From an uncultured Asticcacaulis sp. (GTDB taxonomy: Bacteria > Pseudomonadota > Alphaproteobacteria > Caulobacterales > Caulobacteraceae), in NCBI GenBank assembly GCA_946482045.1, contig CAMLPZ010000124.1, positions 1 to 11,569 on the forward strand: a stretch of 11,569 nt of DNA, given 5' to 3'. Of the stretch, positions 1-7,687 are shown piece after piece. Within the stretch, counting starts at the first letter, position 1, and each line of letters begins with the position of its first letter. The position numbers and the translations under genes are program-made. Under the pieces are notes generated by a model that did no database searches, was not told where the DNA came from, and was given only the letters and a program-made list of their open reading frames with translations.

Positions 1-1210
1 ACTGATCTTCGGACGTGTCCTGCGCCTCATCAACGAGGATGTGTTCCAGGCCTTCATCGAGCTTGAACAGCACCCAGGCAGCCATGCCGTCGCGCGTCAG
101 CAGGTTGCGCGTGTGGTTGATCAGGTCCTGGAAATCGAGGCCACCGACATCGCCCTTCGCTTCTTTGTAAAAGGTGCTGAAAGCGATAAACAGATAGAGC
201 GCATCGAGCGTATTGGCGGCGATCTCGACCGCCTTCAGCTTCTCAGCCAGTTCCACGACCCCGGTAAACAGGCGGTCGAGCAGGATGGCGTCGCTGGCCG
301 AGGTTTCCTTGGTGTAGGGGTTCTTGCGTGGATCGCCCGACTTGGTGAAGAAGACCGCCTTCAGCCGGTCAAAATCAAAGCCACGGCCATCGCTATAGGC
401 CATGTGCAGGTCAAGCAGCGCCTGGCCGGCTTCGGTATTGGTCTTGCTGTTGCCCAGGCTAAGCGACTGCGCCAGATCCTTGATAATGTCCCATTCCAGC
501 CGGTCGGCATAGGCCTGCAAACAGTCGTGCGATGTGCACGGCGCGTCGATGCCTAAGCTGCGGAAGATTTCTGCCTGCCAGTCATCGTGTTTGTTTTGCA
601 ATGCAGCAAACGCCGCCAGGATGTCGTCATGCTGCGCAATAAATTGACCCAGCAGCTTTTCGAACCCGAAGGGTTTCAGCTTTGAAATCAACCGGGTACG
701 GGCGTCTATAATCAATTGCTGCGTCGGCAGGATCAGCAGGTCGGATGCCGCACTTTCTTCAATCTCGGCCGCCTGAAAATCATCGATAACCGAAAAGGCC
801 GGCGACAACCCAGCCTCAAGCGGGAACCGGCGCAACAGCTTTTCGCAGAAGGCGTGGATGGTCTGGATCTTCAGGCCGCCCGGCGTCTCAAGCGCCTTGG
901 CGAACAGGGCACGGGCATTGGCAAGGTCGCGCGGATTCTCATCGATCGCCGCCAGGTCTTCCGCCAGCTTGTCGTCTTCGGCGACCGCCCAATGGCCGAG
1001 GCGCTCGAACAGGCGCGCCTGCATTTCGGCGGCTGCGGCTTTGGTGTAAGTCACGCACAGAATACGGTCGGGTTGTGCGCCGCGCAAGAGCAGGCGCGCC
1101 ACGCGGTTGACAAGCGTCGACGTCTTGCCCGATCCGGCATTGGCGGTCAGGAAGCACGATGCCTTGGGATCAGCGGCCTCGTTCTGCGGGTTGCGGCTCA
1201 TATCGTTCAT
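1..1210 (-). CDS. addA: AddA, double-strand break repair helicase-nuclease subunit (5' part, runs off left edge)
   Basis: This is the N-terminal 403 codons of the AddA subunit of the AddAB helicase-nuclease. AddAB unwinds and resects double-strand DNA ends so that RecA can load. I translated the minus frame from ATG 1210 and found it open to the window edge. Walker A is ANAGSGKT at residues 23-30. A TIHAFCEKLLRRFP block typical of AddA sits at 117-130. LDFQDLI precedes the Walker B/motif II stretch ILVDEAQDTSEDQ at 391-403. The family is usually about 1,150-1,200 residues, so the remaining helicase motifs and the C-terminal nuclease domain lie outside the window. ATG 1210 overlaps the addB stop (ATGA). 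GGAGAGG lies at the right distance for this ATG and too far from the next in-frame ATG (residue 4), which decides the start. Confidence 0.93.
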   Translation of the reverse strand, partial: MNDMSRNPQNEAADPKASCFLTANAGSGKTSTLVNRVARLLLRGAQPDRILCVTYTKAAAAEMQARLFERLGHWAVAEDDKLAEDLAAIDENPRDLANARALFAKALETPGGLKIQTIHAFCEKLLRRFPLEAGLSPAFSVIDDFQAAEIEESAASDLLILPTQQLIIDARTRLISKLKPFGFEKLLGQFIAQHDDILAAFAALQNKHDDWQAEIFRSLGIDAPCTSHDCLQAYADRLEWDIIKDLAQSLSLGNSKTNTEAGQALLDLHMAYSDGRGFDFDRLKAVFFTKSGDPRKNPYTKETSASDAILLDRLFTGVVELAEKLKAVEIAANTLDALYLFIAFSTFYKEAKGDVGGLDFQDLINHTRNLLTRDGMAAWVLFKLDEGLEHILVDEAQDTSEDQ

Positions 1211-4200
1211 GCCGCCTCTCCATCTTCACCATCGCCGGCATCGTCCTCGCCCAGCACATGCCATTCATAGAGCCGCGCCAGTTGATCGTAATCGCCGCCG
1301 CGCGTCTTCAGGAATTGCGGCGCGATCCACGAGCGATAACCCATGTCCGGATCCATGTAGATGTCCAGCCGGCGCTTGAGGCTGTTAAGCGCGGCTTCGG
1401 CGAGATCGGCATTGGGCACGCCCTTTTCAGAGATGCCGCGCGGCGTCACCTGGTCGGAGGCGACGCGGACATACATCATGTCGCCGACCTCCTTGCCGGA
1501 TATGCCCTTGAACCCCCCGTGGCGGAGGATGGCGGCGGTCAGGGTCAGCTGAGGGTAAAAGCCGGCCAGGACCTGCTTGAGCGAAGCCGGATAGCCGGTC
1601 TTGAAGTCGACGATGTCGACGACGTCGTCACGCACCTCCAGCCGGTCGGCGCGCGCCTTCAGTGTAAACGGCCGGCCACGGACATTGAACTCGATCTGAC
1701 CCGCGCCTTCGATGAGCAGCTTCGGCCTGGCTGCACGGCGCTCGGCTTCGAACTCGACATATTTGCGCGCCATGGTCGGCAGCAGCGGTTTTTGCAGCTC
1801 AAGCTGCGCCGGCGAATAGTGGGTGTTGGCCAGTTCGGTTTCCAGCAGGCCGGTCAGACGGCGCACGCCCTCTTCGCCCAGCGGCGTGTCGTTCTCGACA
1901 AACTGTTCCAGGCTGGCGTGGATCGCCGTGCCGCGTTGCCGGGCTTCCACGGGCTCATTCGGCCGGTCCATGGTACGCAGGCCCAATACGCGCTTGGCGT
2001 AGATGGCATAGGGGTCCCGGACGAAGACCTCGACCTCTGTGACCGACAGGCTGTCTGGGCGCGCGTCAAGCGGTGGTTTCGGATCGGGCTGGCGGGCGGG
2101 CCGCAGCGACAGCGGCTTGTCCTTCAGTCCGCAATCGAGCGCGCGCGACCAGTCCTGGACTTCAGGCCGCGTCGGGATGGTGACGCCCGCGCCTTCGCAC
2201 AGGGTCTTCAGCCGCCATAGCCAGCGCGACTGGACCTGCGGCTCGCCTTCGCGGCGGCGGCGCGTGATCAGATAGGCTTCGGGCGAGGCGGCCGCCTGCA
2301 GAAAGTCGTGCGCCGACAGACCGATGCGCCGCTCCGGCGTCGGCAGGCCCAGTTTCTTGCGCATTGGCCGGGACAGGAAGGGGTCGATGTCCGGCGCCTG
2401 GGGCCATACGCCCTCTTCCAACCCGGCCAGTATGATGCGATCGGCCTTGATGATCCGGGCTTCGATGGCGCCCAGGATCTGCAGGCGCGGATGGGTATTG
2501 CCGCCGGTGCGCACCTTGGCGTCGCGCAGGATATGGGTCAGGATATCGGCGAATTCGCGCGCACTGTTGATGCGGTAGTCTGCACCTTCGTGCATCAGTT
2601 CAGCGATCAGCGACGAGGCCAGAGAGCCCGCCGCACCCGCCCACAAGGCGTCGGCGTTGCGCGCCAGGCTTTGCGCGACGATCGAAAACAGGGTCAGCGA
2701 AGCGCCGAAATTGGTAAAAGGCTGATCGAGGATCGGCGTGATGGCTTCGCAATAGTCCGCCCACAGAGTAAGTGCGTTCGGGTGTAGCTTGTCCGCCGTC
2801 TTCAAACGCGCTTCAACGGTATCGAGGCCATTGGGTCGCGCCCCGCGCAAACCGTATTTTTCAAGGTCGCTTAACCCCTGCTCTTCAGCGAACCGGCACA
2901 GTGGATTACGCCACAGGCTGAGCAGAAGCACAGGGTCGTGCGGTTCGAGGATGAGGCGCACCAGATCGTGCAGGAAACGGCCGGTCAGGCTGCTGAACAG
3001 GGGCTCACCGCCCGAAGCGTCCGCCGCCAGCCCCCAGCGGGACAAGCGTGCCGACACGCGCCGCGACAGGCTGAGGTCAGGCGTCACCAGGGCAACCGTC
3101 TTGTCCGGTGTTTCCAGCGCCTCACGCATTAAAAGGGCGATGACACTGGCCGCGTCTTCGTCGCGCGCCGTGTCGATCTCATAGAGGCCTTCCAGACCCT
3201 CTTCGACCGTGCGGGCACCTTCCTGCTTGAGGATGGCGATCTGCGCGCGCCAGTCCTTGGTGGCTTCGGCCGGGCGCAGGGCTTCGTTGAGCAGGCGGCG
3301 GCGCGCCTGGGCCCGCCGGTCGGCATCCAGCGAGGCCGGCCAGACCTGAACGTCGGCGCGCGCAACGCTATGGCGGTCGATCAGGCGTTTCAGGGTCGAT
3401 TGCGGGTGCGATTCCTCGATTTGTGTCCAGGCGTCCTCGGCCAGCGACAGGTCGAGCCCCGGCAGCACCACCGCCCCCATGCGCGCATTGGCGACGACGT
3501 TGGCCATGTCAGCGGTCGACGGCGCCGAACCCGTCGTGCCGGCCAGGATCAGCGGCGTGTCGGGCGGGTTCATGCGCCACTGGTCGACCAGCCGGCGGAT
3601 CAGGGCCACCTGACGCTGCGACGGGTCCATGGCGCCCAGGATCTGCAAGCGGCGCGGCCATTCACGCACGGCGATCTCCAGAAAGCGCGCCGACAACTGC
3701 CAATGCTCGGCCCAGGTGCCAAGGCTGTACTGGTCTTCGCCTTCGTTGTGGACAAGGCGGTCGAGCTTGTCCTCAGCATCGACCTCTTCGAGCGCCAGCG
3801 AGTCGAAGAAGCGCGCCAGACTGTCGGCCAGTTCCAGCGCCAGACGGCCGGAAATGTTTGGGATGCCGGTGTATTTTTCGGCGATCAGCCGCGCCAGTTC
3901 GAAACGCCTGCGCACCGGCGATAGGGCCGGCGGCAGATCAAGCCCCAAAGCATCAAGATCGAACGGCGGTTCGCCTTCATCGAGATCACCGATCGCCCGG
4001 ATCTGAGGAAGCAGCAACGGCTTGCCGCGCGCCTGGTGCGAGAAGGCCCGCGCCATGGCCCGGGCGCCGCGCTTGGTCGGCATCAGGATGGTCGCCTGTT
4101 CCAAGCGGCCATCGAGCGCCTGACACAGACCGAGCGCCAGATCGTCGAGGAAACAGCGGCCGGACGGGATGGTGAACCAGCGTGGTCCGGCTCGGCCAAA

Positions 4201-4221
4201 AATGTCGCTGGCCGGGTTCAT
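1207..4221 (-). CDS. addB: AddB, double-strand break repair nuclease subunit
   Basis: The product is 1,004 residues, the usual size for alphaproteobacterial AddB, the partner of AddA in DNA end resection. The N-terminal part resembles a degenerate helicase fold (ILMPTKRGARAMARAF near residue 45) and has no GKT/GKS Walker A, so ATP-driven motor activity probably rests on AddA. A PD-(D/E)XK nuclease domain begins near S726 (SVTEVEVF). Its expected residues are visible: H768 in GTAIHASLE, D859 in ARADRLE, D872 and K874 in VDFKTG, and Q891 in YPQLTL. I see no C-terminal cysteine cluster like the one that holds the iron-sulfur centre in Bacillus AddB. The start overlaps the upstream murU stop by 4 nt (ATGA), and the stop overlaps the addA start the same way, so expression of the two subunits is coupled. 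Confidence 0.95.
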   Translation of the reverse strand: MNPASDIFGRAGPRWFTIPSGRCFLDDLALGLCQALDGRLEQATILMPTKRGARAMARAFSHQARGKPLLLPQIRAIGDLDEGEPPFDLDALGLDLPPALSPVRRRFELARLIAEKYTGIPNISGRLALELADSLARFFDSLALEEVDAEDKLDRLVHNEGEDQYSLGTWAEHWQLSARFLEIAVREWPRRLQILGAMDPSQRQVALIRRLVDQWRMNPPDTPLILAGTTGSAPSTADMANVVANARMGAVVLPGLDLSLAEDAWTQIEESHPQSTLKRLIDRHSVARADVQVWPASLDADRRAQARRRLLNEALRPAEATKDWRAQIAILKQEGARTVEEGLEGLYEIDTARDEDAASVIALLMREALETPDKTVALVTPDLSLSRRVSARLSRWGLAADASGGEPLFSSLTGRFLHDLVRLILEPHDPVLLLSLWRNPLCRFAEEQGLSDLEKYGLRGARPNGLDTVEARLKTADKLHPNALTLWADYCEAITPILDQPFTNFGASLTLFSIVAQSLARNADALWAGAAGSLASSLIAELMHEGADYRINSAREFADILTHILRDAKVRTGGNTHPRLQILGAIEARIIKADRIILAGLEEGVWPQAPDIDPFLSRPMRKKLGLPTPERRIGLSAHDFLQAAASPEAYLITRRRREGEPQVQSRWLWRLKTLCEGAGVTIPTRPEVQDWSRALDCGLKDKPLSLRPARQPDPKPPLDARPDSLSVTEVEVFVRDPYAIYAKRVLGLRTMDRPNEPVEARQRGTAIHASLEQFVENDTPLGEEGVRRLTGLLETELANTHYSPAQLELQKPLLPTMARKYVEFEAERRAARPKLLIEGAGQIEFNVRGRPFTLKARADRLEVRDDVVDIVDFKTGYPASLKQVLAGFYPQLTLTAAILRHGGFKGISGKEVGDMMYVRVASDQVTPRGISEKGVPNADLAEAALNSLKRRLDIYMDPDMGYRSWIAPQFLKTRGGDYDQLARLYEWHVLGEDDAGDGEDGEAA

Positions 4222-4946
4222 ACCCGCTCTTTAGCCACTTTCAGACGGGCATCGGCCTCATCGCGCGCGCCGGGGTCGCCGACGTGCATCCAGTCGCCGT
4301 CCATGACCACACCCTTTAGACGGCCCTGCGGCGCCAGATTGCGCCATAGCTTCGACAATGAAAAGGCCTGCTCGGCCACGTCGTCGACAATGCCGGGCCA
4401 GGTGATGTGCACGCCCATATAGACGTAAGGCGCGGACGGCGCATCGTTGCGGAAAGTCAGATGGTGGGCGTCGTCCTTGAAAAAGTCGCCGGCCCCGTCA
4501 AAGCCCATCGAGCGGTTCATGTCGGCCAGCAGCAGCGCCGCGTCCATGCCGCCTTCGTTCCACAAGGCGGCCAGTTGCTTGAGCGCCTGACCGTCGCTGT
4601 GTTCCAGCCAGACGCTGTCGGTATTGGCGATCCAGATAGCGCCATCACCCAGTAGCGGCCGGGCGTGTTTCAGGCCGCCGCCGGTTTCCAGCAAAGCGCC
4701 GCGCTCGTCCGATATGACGATGTCGAGGTCGCTGCGCGTCTTTAAGTGCGCTTCCAGCTTATCGGCGAAATAGTGGACGTTGACGACGAACCGCTTCACG
4801 CCCACTTCGGAAAGACGATCGAGCATATGGTCGATCAGGGTCTTATCCCCGACTGTAACCAGGGCCTTGGGCCGGTCGTCGGTCAAGGGGCGCATGCGGG
4901 TGCCGAGACCCGCGGCCAGGACGAAAGCGGTTTCAGGGACCATCAT
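4218..4946 (-). CDS. murU: MurU-like N-acetylmuramate-1-phosphate uridylyltransferase
   Basis: This 242-residue nucleotidyltransferase probably converts MurNAc-1-phosphate and UTP to UDP-MurNAc. That is the second cytoplasmic step of the anabolic peptidoglycan recycling route that bypasses fosfomycin-sensitive MurA. The N-terminal signature LAAGLGTRMRPLT is at residues 10-22, followed by RPKAL (25-29). GALLETGGGLKHA (83-95) is a sugar-nucleotide-binding segment, and NTD (108-110) supplies the expected metal-binding Asp. The C-terminal WMHVGDP (219-225) has His where many relatives have Asp (WxDVGTP). I placed the start at ATG 4946, which overlaps the amgK stop (ATGA) with GAAGG upstream. An immediately adjacent second ATG at 4943 is equally possible, and a longer start at 5042 would lie deep inside amgK. 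The amgK neighbour is the main reason to prefer MurU over another NDP-sugar pyrophosphorylase. Confidence 0.85.
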   Translation of the reverse strand: MMVPETAFVLAAGLGTRMRPLTDDRPKALVTVGDKTLIDHMLDRLSEVGVKRFVVNVHYFADKLEAHLKTRSDLDIVISDERGALLETGGGLKHARPLLGDGAIWIANTDSVWLEHSDGQALKQLAALWNEGGMDAALLLADMNRSMGFDGAGDFFKDDAHHLTFRNDAPSAPYVYMGVHITWPGIVDDVAEQAFSLSKLWRNLAPQGRLKGVVMDGDWMHVGDPGARDEADARLKVAKERV

Positions 4947-6040
4947 GCCGCCTTCAGCCTGTCGGAGAAGCCATAGCGGAGGAACCACTCCCTCAAACCT
5001 TCCAAGCCTGGCGCTTCGAGATTGCGGTCGAGGTGGCGCCACATGCGCGGCATGAAGGCCTCGTAACGCGGCTTGTGGTCGCGCACGATCAGGCGGGCGA
5101 AGATGCCGAGGATGCGCGCCTCATTGAGCGTCGCCAGCGCCGTATAGCCCTGCATGAAGGCGGGGATATCCGTATCGGGGCGCAGGGAGAAATAGTGGTC
5201 GAGCGCGGCCTTTTCGAGTTCGGGCGAAACGTCGCGGCGCGCGTCCTGGAGCAGCGAATGCAGATCCCACGACGGGTGGCCGCGCAGGGCATCCTGGAAG
5301 TCGATCATGCCGACGCGGCTGGCGCCGTCACGTTCGGGCAACCACAGCAGGTTTTCGGCGTGATAATCGCGATGGATGAAGACCGTGGCGCCGGCTTCGG
5401 ACCGCTGGCGCAGCGGTGCCCACAGGGCCTCCCATTCTTCCAGCGCCTTGTCGCTAAGCGAGTGGCGCGTGTCGAAGCGCGGATACCATTCGACGAACAG
5501 GTCGGCGCCGGTCTTTAGCGCCAGGTCGTCATAGGTGAGTAGCGGCCAGCCCGATTCAAGGGGTTTATTGGCCAGCGTATCCGGCGGCGTCAGTTCGTGC
5601 AGGCGCGCCAGGGCTTCGATCGCCGAGAGATAGAGCGGGGTTTCGTCCTGGCCCGAAGCGATCAGGCGGGCGAACAGGTCATCACCAAGGTCCTCGCTGA
5701 TCAGCAGGCCGTTGGGTGCATCGACTTCGAAGATTTCAGGCGCGGACAGACCTTGCGCACGCAGATAGTTGGCGGCGGCGACAAAGGCATCAATGCGGCC
5801 GGCGGCCAGGCGCGCCATGGCGTTATAACCCGAGGCACGGCGCTCCGCTTCGTTTTGCGACGGCAGGCACGGCTGGCTTTCCAGCGCCGGCGCCTGGTCC
5901 ATCAGCATGAAGGACTGCGCGCCCTTTTTCAGGCGTTCGTAGCGCCGGGTCGACGCGTCTCCGGGAAGGGGGTGGCGTTCCGCATCGCCGAAGCCCGAGG
6001 CCGTCAAAAACCGGCGTTTGGTCGCCTCTCTGGTATCCAT
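4943..6040 (-). CDS. amgK: AmgK-like anomeric N-acetylmuramate/N-acetylglucosamine kinase
   Basis: This 365-residue protein has the aminoglycoside-phosphotransferase fold. In the AmgK family it phosphorylates the anomeric hydroxyl of MurNAc (and GlcNAc), making the 1-phosphate that MurU uses. A nucleotide-binding loop GDASTRRYERL is at 27-37, and a hinge-like SEDLGDDLF at 115-123. The Brenner-type catalytic loop IHRDYHAENLLW is at 222-233 (D225 catalytic, N230 metal), and the DFG-equivalent IDFQDALRGHPSWDL at 247-261 (D248). Length is close to characterised AmgK proteins (about 340-360). The start codon shares one base with the tsaE stop (TAATG), and the stop overlaps murU (ATGA). Alone it could be called only an APH-family kinase. 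The adjacent murU makes the recycling role likely. A MurNAc-6-phosphate phosphatase (MupP) is not in the window. Confidence 0.87.
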   Translation of the reverse strand: MDTREATKRRFLTASGFGDAERHPLPGDASTRRYERLKKGAQSFMLMDQAPALESQPCLPSQNEAERRASGYNAMARLAAGRIDAFVAAANYLRAQGLSAPEIFEVDAPNGLLISEDLGDDLFARLIASGQDETPLYLSAIEALARLHELTPPDTLANKPLESGWPLLTYDDLALKTGADLFVEWYPRFDTRHSLSDKALEEWEALWAPLRQRSEAGATVFIHRDYHAENLLWLPERDGASRVGMIDFQDALRGHPSWDLHSLLQDARRDVSPELEKAALDHYFSLRPDTDIPAFMQGYTALATLNEARILGIFARLIVRDHKPRYEAFMPRMWRHLDRNLEAPGLEGLREWFLRYGFSDRLKAA

Positions 6041-6552
6041 TACGCGTAATCTTCCCGGTAACGCCCGGCAGGGGTCAGTCTGGCTATACGCCCGGCGACC
6101 GGCCCATCCGGAAAATTGGTATTGTCGGGCAGTTCTAGGCTGATATCCAGCCGGTCGTCAAAGCCCAAATGTCCAAGCCTGTCCGGCCACTCGATCACAA
6201 GCACGGCATGGGGTCGAGCGTCGTCCAACCCCAATTCGTAGGCCTCCTCCGGCGCGGTCAGGCGGTAGAGGTCGAGGTGCAGGACTTCGAAGTCCGGTGC
6301 GTCATAGGACTGGATCAGGGTGAAGGTCGGCGACGGCACGTCCTGGTCGGGGCGCGTCAGGGCACGGATCAATCCGCGCGCCAGGGACGACTTGCCCATG
6401 CCGAGATCGCCATGCAGGTAAAGGACATCGGATGGCCGTAGTTGCGTCGCGATCATTGCCCCCAGCTGCGTCGTGGCGGCTTCGTCCGGCAACCACAGGG
6501 TTTGTGGCTTGGTAAGATCGAGGCTGGAAAGGTCCGAGGGCGTTTGAAGCAT
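6040..6552 (-). CDS. tsaE: TsaE, tRNA t6A37 threonylcarbamoyltransferase complex ATPase
   Basis: TsaE is the ATPase that works with TsaB and TsaD in making N6-threonylcarbamoyladenosine at position 37 of ANN-decoding tRNAs. The 170-residue product carries Walker A GDLGMGKSS at 48-56 (family usually GDLGAGKTT), SPTFTLIQSY at 74-83, HLDLYRL at 92-98 and IEWPDRL at 120-126. All are TsaE signatures. It is slightly longer than the E. coli protein because of a short N-terminal lead. I chose ATG 6552; a TTG codon lies directly upstream at 6555. The ribosome site is weak (a G-rich stretch inside the adjoining repeat). It is the first gene of the run tsaE-amgK-murU-addB-addA, and its stop shares a base with the amgK start. 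Confidence 0.92.
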   Translation of the reverse strand: MLQTPSDLSSLDLTKPQTLWLPDEAATTQLGAMIATQLRPSDVLYLHGDLGMGKSSLARGLIRALTRPDQDVPSPTFTLIQSYDAPDFEVLHLDLYRLTAPEEAYELGLDDARPHAVLVIEWPDRLGHLGFDDRLDISLELPDNTNFPDGPVAGRIARLTPAGRYREDYA

Positions 6553-6555
6553 CAA

Positions 6556-6713
6556 GAGGCCCCCACCACCGCATCGCCTTCGCTTTGCTCAGTTGTGCGG
6601 TCCCCCTCCCCATCGCTGCGCGACAGGGAGGAGAAGATGTAGCGCAATCTCTCCTCCCTGTGCGAAGCATGGGGAGGGGGACCATCTGCGGAGCAGATGG
6701 TGGTGGGGTCTCT
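6556..6713. repeat. Imperfect long inverted repeat, intergenic hairpin element
   Basis: This stretch between the acyltransferase stop and tsaE folds back on itself. CCCCACCACC (6561-6570) pairs with GGTGGTGGGG (6699-6708). TCCCCCTCCCCAT (6601-6613) pairs with ATGGGGAGGGGGA (6669-6681). CAGGGAGGAGA (6624-6634) pairs with TCTCCTCCCTG (6650-6660), leaving a loop of about 15 nt. The right arm also has its own 8-bp hairpin, CCATCTGC/GCAGATGG (6682-6700). The left arm is longer and diverged between 6571 and 6600. No ORF fits. It looks like a dispersed intergenic repeat of the kind found in Caulobacterales, but copy number cannot be judged from one copy. As RNA it could act as a terminator-like or stability structure between the two genes. 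Confidence 0.8.
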
Positions 6714-6739
6714 TAAAATATCAGACACAATTTCCATGC

Positions 6740-7564
6740 TCACGCCGTATAGCGCCTATCCGGATCAACACTCAATTCCCGTTCGACGTAGGCCTTCAGC
6801 CGCTCGGTCTCGACACCATCCGGCGCGATAACCGGCCCAACTGTCAGGTCAAATCTTTGCCCGGCCTTGTTCAGGAACTCATGAAAAAGCGTGATGTCGC
6901 GCAGTTCCTGCGAAAAGCGGTTGAACAGGTGGAACCAGAAGGAGTTCGGCCCCTTGAGATGCATCGGCACAATGGGGGCTGCGTATTTCTGCGCCATTGA
7001 TACCGCCGTCGGCGCCCAGGGCGGATCGGCCAGTTCGCCGTCTCCATTACGCCGCGCCAGCCGTCCGGCGGGAAACAAGACGACGCAGCGCTCGGCCTCG
7101 AAAGCAGCCTTTGCCGCCTGAAGCGTCACCCGCGTCTTTTCGCGCGTCCGCTTGGCCTCGACCCACTCCACCGGGATCAGGCTTTCGGCGAATCGCGGAT
7201 TGACGCGCAAGGCGTCTGCATTGGCGAAGAAGATAGCATCCGGCCGGCGCTGCATGACCGCATCATACACTGCGATACCGTCGGCAATCCCGGTGGGGTG
7301 ATTACACACCACCACGCACCGTCCACTTTCCGGCAGGCGTTCAAGACCGGCCGCCGTTACCTTCAGGCGCAGCAATCTGGAAATATAGCGCAGGGCCTCG
7401 TCACCGCTGACCTGACTTACGGCATCGGCCATGCTGACCGCGCGGCCATAGTCGAGGATGGCGTAAAGCACCGGCTTGGCCACCGGCCACAGCTTTGAGC
7501 CGACAAGCTTCGGTGCGCGCTCATGGATCAATTCTTCGACGATATGCAGTTGCCGCCCAGCCAT
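6740..7564 (-). CDS. PlsC-like lysophospholipid/glycerol acyltransferase family protein
   Basis: This 274-residue protein resembles the 1-acylglycerol-3-phosphate/lysophospholipid acyltransferase fold, which transfers an acyl chain to a lipid hydroxyl or amine at the inner membrane. The catalytic block is CNHPTGIADG (87-96). Here His89 and Asp95 are separated by five residues, rather than the four of the classical HX4D box. Motif III appears as LFPAGRLARR (163-172), where PlsC has FPEGTRS. A late block PIVPMHLKGPNS (197-208) matches the Pro-containing motif IV. No long transmembrane helix is obvious, so it may bind the membrane peripherally. The exact acceptor cannot be told from sequence; an ornithine-lipid or hemolysin-like acyltransferase is possible. 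It is read toward tsaE but separated from it by the inverted repeat. The start ATG at 7564 has only a weak ribosome site. Confidence 0.75.
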   Translation of the reverse strand: MAGRQLHIVEELIHERAPKLVGSKLWPVAKPVLYAILDYGRAVSMADAVSQVSGDEALRYISRLLRLKVTAAGLERLPESGRCVVVCNHPTGIADGIAVYDAVMQRRPDAIFFANADALRVNPRFAESLIPVEWVEAKRTREKTRVTLQAAKAAFEAERCVVLFPAGRLARRNGDGELADPPWAPTAVSMAQKYAAPIVPMHLKGPNSFWFHLFNRFSQELRDITLFHEFLNKAGQRFDLTVGPVIAPDGVETERLKAYVERELSVDPDRRYTA

Positions 7565-7581
7565 TCGTTACTTTTTTGCTT

Positions 7582-7591
7582 TATCGCGATA
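7582..7591. promoter_or_regulatory. Perfect 10-bp palindrome upstream of the acyltransferase
   Basis: TATCGCGATA is a perfect palindrome lying 18-27 bp before the acyltransferase start codon, in the intergenic region it shares with the small plus-strand ORF. Its position would suit an operator near the transcription start. I cannot assign a regulator, and a 10-bp palindrome can occur by chance. Confidence 0.25.
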
Positions 7592-7687
7592 TTCAACTAA
7601 AAACCGCTGCACACTTTTTAGCATATCGCTTTAGTGCTGACGCGTTCGGGGCTTTTTGGCAAGGCTTTTCAATGCTAAGTAGCCGGT

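Noticed and set aside
41..1270. Plus-strand frames of 171 and 184 codons opposite addA
   Set aside because: The opposite strand encodes clear AddA motifs (Walker A, TIHAFCEKLL, DEAQDTS) in one unbroken frame. These are shadows.
1159..2220. A 353-codon open frame on the plus strand inside addB
   Set aside because: It lies entirely antisense to the well-supported AddB nuclease domain. Its product has no recognisable motif, and long mirror frames are expected opposite GC-rich coding sequence.
4947..5042. Longer start for murU (274 residues)
   Set aside because: It would overlap amgK by about 100 bp. The nucleotidyltransferase fold begins directly after ATG 4946, which is coupled to the amgK stop.
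6601..6681. The inverted repeat as a CRISPR or insertion-sequence end
   Set aside because: There is a single palindromic unit with no regularly spaced repeats, and no transposase or Cas gene nearby.
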